This document shows positions 1 through 9,973 of a stretch of 64,000 nucleotides of DNA, in pieces (position 1 is the stretch's first letter; each line of letters starts with the position of its first letter). The translations under genes and the position numbers were made by a program. The notes under the pieces were generated by a model. It had not been told where the DNA came from, ran no database searches, and saw only the letters and a program-made list of their open reading frames with translations. Source of the stretch: Rhizobium sp. RU20A (lineage in GTDB: Bacteria > Pseudomonadota > Alphaproteobacteria > Rhizobiales > Rhizobiaceae); contig NZ_FTMB01000002.1 of the NCBI RefSeq assembly GCF_900155885.1, positions 329,107 through 393,106 on the forward strand, given 5' to 3'.

Positions 1-1
1 G

Positions 2-727
2 CAGACACTGGCCAAGGTCGATCCGGAGGGCACACCCCAACCCGTCTACCGGGACGTGGCGCTCGCCAAGGGCGTCACGGCCCACCGCCCCTATACCGGC
101 GGGGAGACGCGGCCGAGCACGGCCTGGCATGCGCAGTTTGCCGACGTCAACAATGACGGGCGCGCCGATCTTTTCGTTGCCAAGGGCAATGTGTCGAAGA
201 TGCCGGATTTTGCGCTGAAGGACCCCAACAACCTGCTCCTCCAGAAAGGCGACGGGACGTTCTTGGAAAGCGGAGACAAGGCCGGCGTCGCCAGCATGCT
301 TTCGGGGCGCGGCGCCGCGCTGGTGGATCTCAACCTTGATGGCCTGCTCGACCTCGTCGTCGTCAACCAGTCCGGGCCGGCCGAGCTGTGGCGCAACGCC
401 ACGGAAAGGGCCGGACACTTCGTCGAGATCCGGCTCTCTCAGGACGGGGCGAACCGTGATGCGGTGGGATCATGGATCGAGATCCGGCGCGGCGACACGG
501 TCCAACGCCGCGAGGTGACGGTCGGCGGCGGCCATGCCAGCGGCATTTCGGGCTGGCATCATTTCGGTCTCGGCGATGCGACATCCGCCGACATCCGCAT
601 TCTCTGGCCGGACGGCGGCACCGGAGACTGGCAGGCTATCAAGGCCGATGGTTTCTATTCGGCCATCAAGGGCAAGGATGGCGCCGCCGACAGGATCGAG
701 GCCTGGACGTCCACGCCCACGCGATAG
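2..727 (+). CDS. CRTAC1 family protein, 3' part (FG-GAP/VCBS repeats, ASPIC/UnbV end)
   Basis: The frame is open from the first base of the window and closes at TAG (725-727), so the true start lies upstream; about 241 codons are visible. Two FG-GAP/VCBS-like units can be read, marked by DVNNDGRADLFV and, some 55-60 residues later, DLNLDGLLDLVVV; the Asp/Asn-rich loops resemble calcium-binding loops of beta-propeller blades. The last 100 residues, including the run ILWPDGG, look like an ASPIC/UnbV domain, the usual C-terminus of CRTAC1-like proteins. Such proteins are normally exported; the signal peptide would be outside the window. Substrate or partner is unknown. The family call is fairly firm, the role is not. 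Confidence 0.75.
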   Translation, partial: QTLAKVDPEGTPQPVYRDVALAKGVTAHRPYTGGETRPSTAWHAQFADVNNDGRADLFVAKGNVSKMPDFALKDPNNLLLQKGDGTFLESGDKAGVASMLSGRGAALVDLNLDGLLDLVVVNQSGPAELWRNATERAGHFVEIRLSQDGANRDAVGSWIEIRRGDTVQRREVTVGGGHASGISGWHHFGLGDATSADIRILWPDGGTGDWQAIKADGFYSAIKGKDGAADRIEAWTSTPTR

Positions 728-792
728 CGCCCTTCCCGTTTATGGCGGTCGCCCTATCTGACGCTCTCCCACGGACACCGGAGTACCCCGTC

Positions 793-1299
793 TTGCGCCA
801 ATTCCTGAACCGCCTTCTTGCCCTGCCCCTCCTCATCGCCGCGGCACCTGCCGCCGCCCAGGCACCGGGAAGCGACTTTATCGACGACCGCTCTTCGGCC
901 GAGCGCGTCATCGTTTCGCTCTACAATGCGGTGAACAGGCAGGAATATCTGCGCGCCTGGAGCTACAATGATCCGCAGACCGCACCGAAGCTCGAAGAGT
1001 TCAAGGCGGGTTACGCCAATACGGTCGAGGTCGTGGTGCGCACCGGCGAAAGCGAGAGCGAAGGCGCCGCCGGCTCGATCCACATCTCCGTTCCCGTCGC
1101 CATCAAGGCGACCGAGAAGGGTGGCAAGGAGACGGTCTATGTCGGCTGCTACCGCCTGACACAGGTGCAGCCTGCCAACCAGGAAGTGCCGCCCTATCGC
1201 CCGATCCAGATCGACACGGGCACGCTGGAGCCGACCGATGCGGCCTTCGACAGCGCGATGGGCACCTGCAGCGCGAAGATCGAGAAGCCGGCGAACTGA
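793..1299 (+). CDS. small secreted protein of unknown function
   Basis: The frame is open far upstream, but a TTG at 793 is preceded by GGAG (780-783) at a 9-base spacing and begins a clean signal peptide: a short basic start, a Leu/Ala-rich core and an AAAQA-type cleavage site near residue 24. The mature protein is about 144 residues. It has two cysteines, in VGCYRL and GTCSAK, that could form a disulfide. I do not recognise the family. The in-frame ATG at 742 would put 17 polar residues before the signal sequence and lacks a ribosome-binding site. The gene follows the CRTAC1-like gene on the same strand after about 65 bases, so the two may be co-transcribed. Periplasmic location is inferred from the signal peptide. 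Confidence 0.6.
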   Translation: MRQFLNRLLALPLLIAAAPAAAQAPGSDFIDDRSSAERVIVSLYNAVNRQEYLRAWSYNDPQTAPKLEEFKAGYANTVEVVVRTGESESEGAAGSIHISVPVAIKATEKGGKETVYVGCYRLTQVQPANQEVPPYRPIQIDTGTLEPTDAAFDSAMGTCSAKIEKPAN

Positions 1300-1320
1300 G
1301 CGACGACCGGCAACGGGCGG

Positions 1321-1620
1321 TCAGAAGCCCTGGAACAGGAAATCCGTGGCGGCGACGATGTCGTCGGCACGGCCGGACAGATCGGCGACCGTTTCACCGA
1401 TCTCGCGCATGTGTACCGCCGTGAGAAACTCCGTCATCATCACATAGACGCTTCCATTGATGGTGAAGCGTGGATTGAGCCGGCTCACGAGCTTCGATAC
1501 GTCTGCGGCGAGAACGAGTGGCGCGACAACCCGCGTTTCAAGGCCGCCGAGGAGATTGGACTGCAGGTCGAGCGCCAGCGTTCCATCTTCACCCATACGG
1601 TAAACCTGGAAGCGGCGCAT
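1321..1620 (-). CDS. ccdB: CcdB-type toxin of a type II toxin-antitoxin pair
   Basis: This 99-residue protein has the CcdB layout: an RFQVYRM start, the LDLQSN strand, and an end in GETVADLSGRADDIV followed by FLFQGF. CcdB poisons DNA gyrase through its GyrA subunit. In the F-plasmid toxin the last residues (Trp-Gly-Ile) are needed for toxicity; here the Gly is kept but Trp is Gln and Ile is Phe, so potency on the host gyrase cannot be assumed. The start codon overlaps the stop of the upstream antitoxin gene as TGATG, which points to translational coupling. Length and order match chromosomal ccdAB modules. Confidence 0.88.
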   Translation of the reverse strand: MRRFQVYRMGEDGTLALDLQSNLLGGLETRVVAPLVLAADVSKLVSRLNPRFTINGSVYVMMTEFLTAVHMREIGETVADLSGRADDIVAATDFLFQGF

Positions 1621-1853
1621 CAGAACTGACGGTATTTGGCGAGAGGCAATCCATGCTTCTCCACATACTCATTGGCCGCCCTGATAGCGTCCGCGTTTTC
1701 AATCAGCCAGAGCCGTTCCTTCTCCGCCTTGATCGCCCGCGCCAAGCCATCTTCAGCGGCTATCGACGGGTCAATTTTCAGGTCGCGCGCCTCCATCAGC
1801 AGGCGGCTATCGATCGATACCGTCGCGGACTTGCGTGTTGCATGCACAACCAT
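1620..1853 (-). CDS. ccdA: CcdA-type antitoxin
   Basis: The 77-residue protein pairs an N-terminal ribbon-helix-helix-like segment (KSATVSIDSRLLMEARDL, about residues 7-24) with a charged C-terminal tail (KAEKERLWLIENADAIRAAN, about 43-62) like the toxin-wrapping region of CcdA. It should bind operator DNA as a dimer and neutralise CcdB. A strong AAGGAGG (1861-1867) sits 7 bases before the ATG at 1853. The antitoxin comes first and overlaps the toxin by one base, the usual order for this family. Autoregulation is likely; an inverted repeat spanning the ribosome-binding site is described separately. The pair lies between a secreted-protein gene and lepA with no mobile-element genes nearby. Confidence 0.88.
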   Translation of the reverse strand: MVVHATRKSATVSIDSRLLMEARDLKIDPSIAAEDGLARAIKAEKERLWLIENADAIRAANEYVEKHGLPLAKYRQF

Positions 1854-1883
1854 CGGAACGCCTCCTTCTGCTACGCTCCGATG
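1851..1883. promoter_or_regulatory. inverted repeat across the ccdA start and ribosome-binding site
   Basis: CATCGGA (1851-1857, overlapping the ccdA start codon) and TCCGATG (1877-1883) form perfect 7-base arms around the AAGGAGG ribosome-binding site. It could be an operator half-site pair for CcdA/CcdB or a messenger hairpin that hides the start. The repeat is seen directly; the function is inferred. Confidence 0.4.
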
Positions 1884-1911
1884 ATAGACTCAGCCACCGG
1901 CACAGAAAAGC

Positions 1912-3738
<1,827 letters not shown>

Positions 3739-3805
3739 GGCTCGCGCATATAGCAGTGCCCCCGCCTGTGGCAAAGCGGGAAATGCAGGCTTTGCAGCGG
3801 TTCCC

Positions 3806-4957
3806 TCAGTCCGGACGCTTCTGCAGGCGGTAGATGATGAAGACCGCGTAGAGGAAGGCAACGCCAAGGGCGGCGTAGAGGAAGGTCTGCGGCCCGAGGC
3901 TGGGCGTCAGAACGGTCACGGCCAGCGGCACCAGTGTTGCCGCAACCGACCAGGCAATCAGCAGCGTGGACGTCAATGGCACGAATTTGTCAGGCTCGGT
4001 GCGGTCGTTGGCATGGGCATTGGCGATCGAATAGATCGACTCGACAGCGCCGGCCAGAAGCGCGAAGACGGCGGCGAGAAGAATGAAATTGGAGAGAGAG
4101 ACGCCGAAAGTGCCCATGCCGGCGACGAGGATGAGAACCAGCGTGCCGAGCAGCACCTGCCTTCGGTCGAAACTGTCGGAGAGCATGCCCAGCGGAAGCT
4201 GCACGAAGAGCAGACCGAACTGCATGAGGAACATCAGAAGCGCCACCTGATCCTGGCTGGCGCCGGAGCTTGCGGCGTAGATCGGCGTGAAGCCCTGCAC
4301 CACCATGGAGAGGCCGCCGGCGGCCATGACACCGGCAAGCGCGACGGGCGCATTCTTCCAGACCATTGGAAAATCAATGGAAACGCCGGCCGGCGGCGGT
4401 GGATTGGGCAGGCGCGTCAGGCCGATCGGCAGCAAAGCAAAGGCGGTGAAGAGGATGGTGATGATCGGCGCCATATTGCCTTCAGCCGGCACGAGCGCGA
4501 AGCACCAGGCACCGAGGCCGAGCCCCAGAATATAGGCCATGTAGAAGACCGACATGATCCGGCCGCGCCAGGCGTTTTCGGATGCACTGTTCAGCCAGCT
4601 CTGGGTGATGACAAAATTCATGTTGCCGGCAGCGCCATAGAGGCCGCGCGCGATGATCCACAGGATGGGATGAACGCCGGCTGCCACCAGCACCGCGGCG
4701 ATGATGACGATTGCCATGGAACAGGAAAACGCCCGGGCATGGCCGACGCGGCGGATGATGGGACCGGCAAGCAGGCAGCCGACGAGACCGCCGAAAGCGA
4801 CAGCGGTGATGGCCGCACCGGCAGCCCAGGACTGCGCGCCGGTTTGCGCCAGCACGAAAGGCACGTAGGCGAACATCATGCCATTGCCGAGCGCGACGCA
4901 GACCATTGAAAGAATGATGCCGGCGACCGGAACATAGGTCGAGAAATGGGTTTTCAT
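3806..4957 (-). CDS. MFS transporter
   Basis: The 383-residue protein is almost entirely hydrophobic, with about 12 predicted membrane helices. The loop between helices 2 and 3 ([11 protein letters not shown]) resembles the MFS cytoplasmic motif, and a second copy follows the middle loop ([13 protein letters not shown]). It ends in a short basic tail. The start at 4957 has GAGG about 8 bases upstream. The gene is divergent from the XRE-cupin regulator at 5111, which is the likeliest local controller. The substrate cannot be read from sequence; an exporter of an amino-acid-like or toxic small molecule is one possibility, since the regulator's downstream partner is an acetyltransferase. Confidence 0.85.
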   Translation of the reverse strand: MKTHFSTYVPVAGIILSMVCVALGNGMMFAYVPFVLAQTGAQSWAAGAAITAVAFGGLVGCLLAGPIIRRVGHARAFSCSMAIVIIAAVLVAAGVHPILWIIARGLYGAAGNMNFVITQSWLNSASENAWRGRIMSVFYMAYILGLGLGAWCFALVPAEGNMAPIITILFTAFALLPIGLTRLPNPPPPAGVSIDFPMVWKNAPVALAGVMAAGGLSMVVQGFTPIYAASSGASQDQVALLMFLMQFGLLFVQLPLGMLSDSFDRRQVLLGTLVLILVAGMGTFGVSLSNFILLAAVFALLAGAVESIYSIANAHANDRTEPDKFVPLTSTLLIAWSVAATLVPLAVTVLTPSLGPQTFLYAALGVAFLYAVFIIYRLQKRPD

Positions 4958-5097
4958 GCGGGGCCCTCGCCCTCCCCCGGCGAATCAGCTCTCTCGCAAC
5001 ACTATCCGCATCTTAAGTTGTATGCCCGCTGAGATCGCGTCTCAGCAGCGCATTTTCGATCCATTTTCGGGTGCCTTGACTCCATTATGCGGGAGGT

Positions 5098-5119
5098 ATT
5101 TTCTATTAAAATGGAAAAT
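5098..5119. promoter_or_regulatory. 22-bp imperfect palindrome, candidate operator of the XRE-cupin regulator
   Basis: The arms ATTTTC (5098-5103) and GAAAAT (5114-5119) frame a near-symmetric AT-rich core; 9 of 11 base pairs match. Two further ATTTTCG half-sites lie just upstream, at 5052-5058 and 5063-5069. They sit between the divergent MFS and XRE genes and overlap the proposed start at 5111. The symmetry is seen; operator function is inferred. Confidence 0.4.
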
Positions 5120-5692
5120 GTTGAAGACCCGATGGACACGGCCATTGGCACACGGCTCAAATCGCTGCGCAGCGAAAGCGGCCTGACGCTCGATGCGCTG
5201 GCGGCGCAGTCGGGTGTCAGCCGCGCCATGATCTCGCGCATCGAGCGCGGCGAGGCGAGCCCGACGGCGCAACTGCTGGCGCGCCTGTGCAGCGCGCTCG
5301 GCACTACGCTGTCGCGCTTCTTTGCTTTTCAGCAGGATACCACCGCCTCGCCGCTGCGGCGCCGCGACGCGCAGCCGGTATGGCGCGACCCTCAGACCGG
5401 CTATCTGCGGCGGCAGGTTTCGACCGAGGCGGGTGGCTCTGCGATCGATCTGGTGGAGGTGATCTTTCCGCCGGGCGCGCGCGTGTCCTTCGACCGGCAG
5501 CCGGCCGATGCCGGCGTCACGCAGCATATCTGGCTGATCGAGGGCCGGCTGGAGATGACGGCGGACGGCACGGTCCATGCCATGGAGCCCGGCGACTGCC
5601 TGTTCATGCGGCTTTGCGAGCCGCATGCCTTTCACAATCCGCACACGATGCCGGCCCGCTACATCGTCGTGCTGAACCGCAAACCGGGCTGA
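5111..5692 (+). CDS. XRE-family regulator with C-terminal cupin domain
   Basis: Residues from about 8 to 65 form an XRE helix-turn-helix (GTRLKSLRSESGLTLDALA, then GVSRAMISRIERGEASPT). The second half is a small beta-barrel cupin (WLIEGRLEMT, then AMEPGDCLFM and EPHAFHNP) that normally senses a small ligand. Regulators of this build usually control neighbouring transport or amino-acid genes. Start choice is uncertain: ATG 5111 has GGGAGG (5091-5096) 14 bases upstream; ATG 5087 lacks a site; ATG 5132 gives the most family-like start (MDTAIGTRLKSL). It is divergent from an MFS gene and 17 bases upstream of a GNAT gene, so the three probably form one small regulon. Confidence 0.85.
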   Translation: MENVEDPMDTAIGTRLKSLRSESGLTLDALAAQSGVSRAMISRIERGEASPTAQLLARLCSALGTTLSRFFAFQQDTTASPLRRRDAQPVWRDPQTGYLRRQVSTEAGGSAIDLVEVIFPPGARVSFDRQPADAGVTQHIWLIEGRLEMTADGTVHAMEPGDCLFMRLCEPHAFHNPHTMPARYIVVLNRKPG

Positions 5693-5709
5693 CGCGAGAG
5701 GACCCATCG

Positions 5710-6261
5710 ATGACCCGACCTGCCAGCCCTGCCCCCGGAGACATCCTTGTCGAGCGCTTGAACGCAGAGGGCGCGCGCGCGGCCATGCCCGCCCTTTGCG
5801 ATATCCTCTCCGATTGCGTCGAGGGCGGTGCGTCGCTCGGCTTCATGACGCCCTTTCCGCCGGATGCGGCGCTGCCCTTCTGGGAGGGCGTTGCGGAGGC
5901 GGTCGAGGAGGATGCGGTGGCGCTGATCGCGGCGCGCATCGGCGGAGAGATCGTCGGCACCGTGCAGGTGGGCCTGAAGATGCCGCCCAACCAGCCACAC
6001 CGGGCCGACATCAAGAAACTGCTTGTCCATCGCAGCGCGCGCGGCCTTGGCCTTGCCCGGCGCGTGATGGACTTTGCCGAGCAAACGGCGCTTTGTCATG
6101 GCAAGACCGTTCTCGTGCTTGACACGGCCACCGGCGAGCCGGCCGAGGCCATTTACGGGCGGCTGGGGTGGATCCGCGTCGGCGTCATTCCGCATTACGC
6201 TCTGATGCCGGACGGGCGCTCCTGCGACACCACGTTCTTCTACAAGCATCTCGGTGCGTAG
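5710..6261 (+). CDS. GNAT family N-acetyltransferase
   Basis: The 183-residue protein shows the GNAT core: a beta strand IGGEIVGTVQVGLK, the acetyl-CoA loop KKLLVHRSARGLGLARRVMDFAE with an R/Q-x-x-G-x-A-like arrangement (about residues 102-124), and the C-terminal LDTATGEPAEAIYGRLGW block. The frame is open upstream over the XRE gene, but ATG 5710 follows AGAGGA (5697-5702) and only 17 bases after the regulator stop. It probably acetylates a small amine or amino acid; together with the MFS exporter it may detoxify the ligand sensed by the cupin regulator. That link is context only. Confidence 0.85.
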   Translation: MTRPASPAPGDILVERLNAEGARAAMPALCDILSDCVEGGASLGFMTPFPPDAALPFWEGVAEAVEEDAVALIAARIGGEIVGTVQVGLKMPPNQPHRADIKKLLVHRSARGLGLARRVMDFAEQTALCHGKTVLVLDTATGEPAEAIYGRLGWIRVGVIPHYALMPDGRSCDTTFFYKHLGA

Positions 6262-6466
6262 GGATCTTTCGATGCGCTGCGTCGGGGTCGGCACCCTGCG
6301 GTTTGACAGGAAGAGGCGCGTTCGAGGCAGGCGTGCCGAGCAGGATCAAAAGGCACCAAAGATGATCGCTCTGCGCCCCGTTTGCGGCCACTCCCCCCTT
6401 TGCGCCGCCCCCGCCCCTTCGTAAACTGACCGTCCGGCGCAGGGGTGCGCCGCAGAGGGAGAAACC

Positions 6467-6859
6467 ATGCCAATACGAACCATCACTGTCGCATCAGCCT
6501 TTGCCCGTCGCGTGACCATGGCGCTCGTGCTTTCCGGCTTTGCGGCCGGCGCGGCGGGGGCCGCCGACGTGACCTTCATGATGCGCAACAGCCATCCGAA
6601 TGCGCTGGAGGTCGAACTCTACAGCCAGGACCGCGACCATGTCTGGCCGGGCAATGGCGAGGTCTATTATCTCGACGATGGCGAGACCAAGCAGATTCCG
6701 CTCTCCTGCGACGAGGGCGAAAAGATCTGCTACGGCGCGTGGATTTCGGGTGACAAGGGCACCTATTGGGGCACCGGACCGGACAATGCCGAGCGCTGCG
6801 AGGATTGCTGCTACACCTGCACGGGCGGCGAGACCGAAACGATCGAACTCGTGGAATAA
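6467..6859 (+). CDS. small Cys-rich secreted protein of unknown function
   Basis: The 130-residue protein begins with a basic stretch and a hydrophobic core ending in AGAAGAAD, so a signal peptide of roughly 33 residues is likely. The mature part is acidic and has six cysteines, two in SCDEGEKIC and four packed in RCEDCCYTC, enough for three disulfides or a metal site. AGAGGGAG (6454-6461) lies just before the ATG. I do not recognise the family. A hairpin with GGCGCA/TGCGCC arms (6437-6452) occurs in the leader. An intrinsic terminator-like hairpin follows at 6973-6999, so it is probably a single-gene unit. Confidence 0.6.
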   Translation: MPIRTITVASAFARRVTMALVLSGFAAGAAGAADVTFMMRNSHPNALEVELYSQDRDHVWPGNGEVYYLDDGETKQIPLSCDEGEKICYGAWISGDKGTYWGTGPDNAERCEDCCYTCTGGETETIELVE

Positions 6860-6972
6860 GGCACAAGCAACGACCATGGGCGCCTGACAGCCCGAGAGGC
6901 GAACGCCGCGTCGTTGACCTTGCGCAAGGCGGCGGCGGCGCGGCCGATGCTATCGAACGTCATCCTGCCACC

Positions 6973-6999
6973 ACTGGCCCTGAGAAGGGGCCGGTTTTT
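6973..6999 (+). terminator. intrinsic terminator-like hairpin before the LysE-type gene
   Basis: ACTGGCCC (6973-6980) pairs with GGGCCGGT (6988-6995), with one G-T wobble, around a 7-base loop and runs into TTTTC. It ends only two bases before the first candidate start of the next gene, and that gene's purine-rich AGAAGGGG lies in the loop and stem. It may both end the upstream transcript and mask translation of the next gene. Confidence 0.5.
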
Positions 7000-7001
7000 C
7001 G

Positions 7002-7604
7002 ATGACTGTCGCCATGAGCCTTGCCGCCTTTTGCCTCGCCGTTCTTCTCCTCCTGGCAACGCCCGGACCGACCAACACGATGCTGGCCCTGGCCGGCGCG
7101 GAGAGACAGTTGGGCGCAGCGCTTCGGCTCTTGCCGATCGAGCTTTGCGGCTATCTCGCCGTCGTTGTGCCACTGAGCCTGCTTGCGCCGCTGATCGGCG
7201 ATCATCATCCGGTGGCAGCATTGCTTTTGAAGGGCGGGGCCGCCCTTTGGCTGCTCGTCATCGGCCTTCGCCTCTGGCTTTCGGGCCGCCCGGGGCAGGA
7301 ACCGCTGCACGGCATCACCGCCCGCACGCTCTTCCTCACCACGCTCCTCAATCCCAAGGGTCTGATGTTCGGTCTCGTGCTCGTGCCGGACGGGACGCCG
7401 GAAGGCCGCATCATGAGGCTTTTTCTCTTGGCCCTGATGGTCGTCTCGGTCGGTGCGCTATGGGTTTTTGTGGGGCGCAAGCTCAGCCATTTCGGTGCGG
7501 CGACCATGCGCCCGCATCTCCTGCGGCGCGGGGCGGCTGTCGCACTCTTCGCCTTTTCCGCAACGCTGGCAGGATCGGCGCTTGCCACCGGATTTTCCTC
7601 CTAG
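7002..7604 (+). CDS. LysE/RhtB-type exporter family protein
   Basis: The 200-residue protein has about six membrane helices and the LysE hallmark ATPGPTN near residues 19-25. A second family feature is NPKG in TTLLNPKGLMFG (about 113-124). LysE-family proteins export amino acids or their analogues across the inner membrane. Two starts are possible, ATG 7002 and ATG 7014; the second gives a more family-like start (MSLAAFCLAVLLLL). The charged loop after helix 3 is short. It is unlinked in function to the genes on either side and its substrate is not predictable from sequence. Confidence 0.82.
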   Translation: MTVAMSLAAFCLAVLLLLATPGPTNTMLALAGAERQLGAALRLLPIELCGYLAVVVPLSLLAPLIGDHHPVAALLLKGGAALWLLVIGLRLWLSGRPGQEPLHGITARTLFLTTLLNPKGLMFGLVLVPDGTPEGRIMRLFLLALMVVSVGALWVFVGRKLSHFGAATMRPHLLRRGAAVALFAFSATLAGSALATGFSS

Positions 7605-7735
7605 CCGCACCACAGAATCAGCACAGAAATGCAGGATTATTTTCCTCAACTGCTTTACTCCTGCGTCCCCATGCTTTAATTTCCCGCATCGCCGGGCGTT
7701 TGGAGATGCCCGCAATATCTGGCCGGAAAACGACG

Positions 7736-8401
7736 ATGTTCTCACATGATGCGATCTGGCGCGCCCTCGACGCGCTTGCCGAGCGGCATCGTCTGTCGCC
7801 GTCGGGGCTTGCCCGGCGGGCCGGCCTTGACCCGACGACCTTCAATAAATCGAAGCGGCAATCGACGGATGGGCGCGAGCGCTGGCCATCGACGGAATCG
7901 ATCGCCAAGGTTCTGGATGCAACCGGCTCGACGATCGAGCAGTTTCTGGAGCTTCTGAGGCCAGGACGCCCGCCGGGGAGCCTGCCGGAGGGCAATTTCC
8001 CTCCGCAGCCGGGCTCCATCCCGCTGCTCGGCTTTGCGCAGGCGGGCGCCGGCGGCTTCTTCGATGATGGCGGCTTCCCGGCCGGCCAGGGCTGGGACAT
8101 GGTGGAGTTTCCGGCCGGCCCCGGGCGCACCGGCGGGGTCTACGCGCTGGAAATCCAGGGCGACAGCATGATGCCGCTCTACCGGGACGGCGACGTGCTG
8201 ATCGTCGATCCCGGTGCGCAGGTGCGGCGCGGCGACCGCGTCGTCGTCAAGACGCGCGACGGCGAGGTGATGGCAAAAGTGCTGGCCCGCCAGACCCTGC
8301 GCGGCATCGAACTGCTCTCGCTCAATCCCAACCACCCCAACCGCACATTCGAGAGCGGGGACATCGATTGGATCGCCCGGATCATTTGGGCAAGCCAGTA
8401 G
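7736..8401 (+). CDS. S24-type (LexA-like) transcriptional regulator
   Basis: The frame is open upstream, but ATG 7736 begins a proper helix-turn-helix (LSPSGLARRAGLDPTTFNKS, about residues 19-38). After a Pro/Gly linker comes the S24 self-cleaving domain: catalytic Ser in GDSMMP (about 143) and catalytic Lys in VVVKTRDGE or the following VMAKVL. The cleavage site would be an Ala-Gly in the FAQAGAGGFF region (about 102). Such proteins resemble phage CI and rhizobial heat-shock-linked repressors; cleavage would follow RecA activation. No prophage genes lie nearby, so a host regulator is more likely. At 221 residues it is the usual length. Confidence 0.85.
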   Translation: MFSHDAIWRALDALAERHRLSPSGLARRAGLDPTTFNKSKRQSTDGRERWPSTESIAKVLDATGSTIEQFLELLRPGRPPGSLPEGNFPPQPGSIPLLGFAQAGAGGFFDDGGFPAGQGWDMVEFPAGPGRTGGVYALEIQGDSMMPLYRDGDVLIVDPGAQVRRGDRVVVKTRDGEVMAKVLARQTLRGIELLSLNPNHPNRTFESGDIDWIARIIWASQ

Positions 8402-8412
8402 GAGACGATGGC

Positions 8413-9342
8413 ATGCAGGGCCGGCTTTTTTCGCTTCTCGGCGCCGCCATCGCGCTTGGCGTGTGGTTTGCCGTTCTCTCCGGCGGTGCGGCCGCCATCC
8501 GGGGGCGCGACAGCCAGCCGGCAGCCGGTTTCCAGCTGGAAACGCCCGACATGACGCTGGACATCCCGGGGGAAGCGGAACTGACGGAGACGGACGAAAT
8601 GGTGCCGTCCTTCCCGAATGCCGGAGAGACACCGGCCACCAGCCCCTCGGTCACGCCGGGAACGCCACTCGAAACGCCCGGCAGCGATGGCGCCAACGCC
8701 GCGCCCGCCGCCAGCGACAACGGCACGCCCGTGGCTGCCGTGCGCACCGTGGATCCAGCCGGTTTTTCCCTGCCCGCCGATGTGCAGGGTAAGCCATTGG
8801 AACGGCTACCGGCCCTGACGCCCGACACCCAGCAGACGGAAAGCAAGCCCCGCAGCCTCGTCCTGCGCCGTCCCGTCGTTCTGGCCGCCGGGCATATACG
8901 GTTTGGGGCCCGCGAAATCCGCCTTGCAGGGATCGACGGCCTTGATGACGACCGTCGCTGCGACAGCGCCGGCGGCACCTGGGATTGCGGCAAGGCGGCC
9001 AAGCTCGCCTTTCGCAACTATTTGAGGGCGCGAGCCATGGTCTGCAGCGTGCCGCGCGCGGAATGGACCGGTTCCATCGAGGCAAGCTGCACCGTCGCGG
9101 GCGAGGATCCCGCCCGCTGGCTGGCCGAACAGGGCTGGGCGGAAGCGGCGGCCGGCTCCACCTATGCGGCGCTCACCGATTCGGCCCGCCGGAAGGGCCT
9201 CGGCCTTTTTGCCACGACACCGCCGCAAGATAAGCCCGCTGATCTGCCCGGCCCCGTCGCCGATGTGGCCACAACGCCGGAGCTGACCGAACCGCTGGAC
9301 GCCCTGCCGCTGGCCGGGGCCGCCGCGACGGCAGAGCAGTAG
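8413..9342 (+). CDS. membrane-anchored or secreted nuclease-fold protein (thermonuclease family)
   Basis: The ATG at 8413, 11 bases after the S24 gene, starts an N-terminal hydrophobic segment (about residues 4-22) that is a signal or anchor. A long Pro/Thr/Ala-rich region follows to about residue 150, then a staphylococcal-nuclease-like fold with IRLAGIDGLDDDRRC, CGKAAKLAFRNYL and WLAEQGWAEA. In the classic enzyme the R-x-x-x-I-D-x-x-E motif gives catalytic Arg and Glu; here the Glu position reads Asp, so activity is uncertain. The domain ends with ARRKGLGLF, as in the family, then a low-complexity tail. Rhizobial relatives act outside the cytoplasm; the substrate here is unknown. Confidence 0.75.
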   Translation: MQGRLFSLLGAAIALGVWFAVLSGGAAAIRGRDSQPAAGFQLETPDMTLDIPGEAELTETDEMVPSFPNAGETPATSPSVTPGTPLETPGSDGANAAPAASDNGTPVAAVRTVDPAGFSLPADVQGKPLERLPALTPDTQQTESKPRSLVLRRPVVLAAGHIRFGAREIRLAGIDGLDDDRRCDSAGGTWDCGKAAKLAFRNYLRARAMVCSVPRAEWTGSIEASCTVAGEDPARWLAEQGWAEAAAGSTYAALTDSARRKGLGLFATTPPQDKPADLPGPVADVATTPELTEPLDALPLAGAAATAEQ

Positions 9343-9557
9343 GCTTACGACAAGGCGGCGGCCCCTGACGCCCTGCGCCCCATCTTGCACCGCCGGCGGG
9401 GCCAACGCACGGCCTTGCAACCGGCTTTCTCGCCACCCAAATGATCGCGGCGCGGGCGCTGTCAGGCCACGCGCGCTTGGGGGACCATACCGCCCCTTGC
9501 CACCTTAAATCCCCGCCTGCCCTCTTGCGGCCGGCCCACCACTTACGGACCCTTTTC

Positions 9558-9968
9558 ATGCCCACCCGTCTCGATACCCATGATGCCCTGATCTATGCGA
9601 TGGTGACCATGTCGGCCGTGGATGCCAGCATCAGCGATGCGGAACTTTCGCGCATCGGGCGGCTTGCCCAGTCGCTGCCGGTCTTCGACGGCTTCGACAC
9701 CGAGCGGCTCGTCGCCATCGCGCGGGAGTGCACGTTGATGCTCTCCGGTCCTGAAGGGCTGGACATCGTGCTGGAGGTGATCCGCGAGGCATTGCCGTCG
9801 CGGCTTGCCGATACGGCCTATGCGCTGGCCGTGGAAGTCGCGGCTGCCGACCTTGCCATTCGCGGCGAGGAAATCCGCTTTCTGCAGTTGCTGCGGGACC
9901 GGCTCGGTCTCGACAAGCTGACCTGTGCGGCCATCGAGCGCGGCGCCATGGCGCGCTTTCGTCGCTGA
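9558..9968 (+). CDS. TerB-like tellurite resistance family protein
   Basis: The 136-residue, all-helical protein has the TerB-like pattern: an N-terminal helix with MVTMSAVDASISDAELSRIG, an acidic metal-binding-like motif, and a mirrored C-terminal helix with EVAAADLAIRGEEIRFLQLL. This pseudo-twofold arrangement is typical of TerB/DjlA-type domains. The start at ATG 9558 fits the family; the open frame before it is non-coding in character. It stands alone, without other ter genes, so tellurite resistance should not be assumed. It is convergent with the substrate-binding protein gene at 9974, with only five bases between the stop codons. Confidence 0.75.
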   Translation: MPTRLDTHDALIYAMVTMSAVDASISDAELSRIGRLAQSLPVFDGFDTERLVAIARECTLMLSGPEGLDIVLEVIREALPSRLADTAYALAVEVAAADLAIRGEEIRFLQLLRDRLGLDKLTCAAIERGAMARFRR

Positions 9969-9973
9969 CCGGT

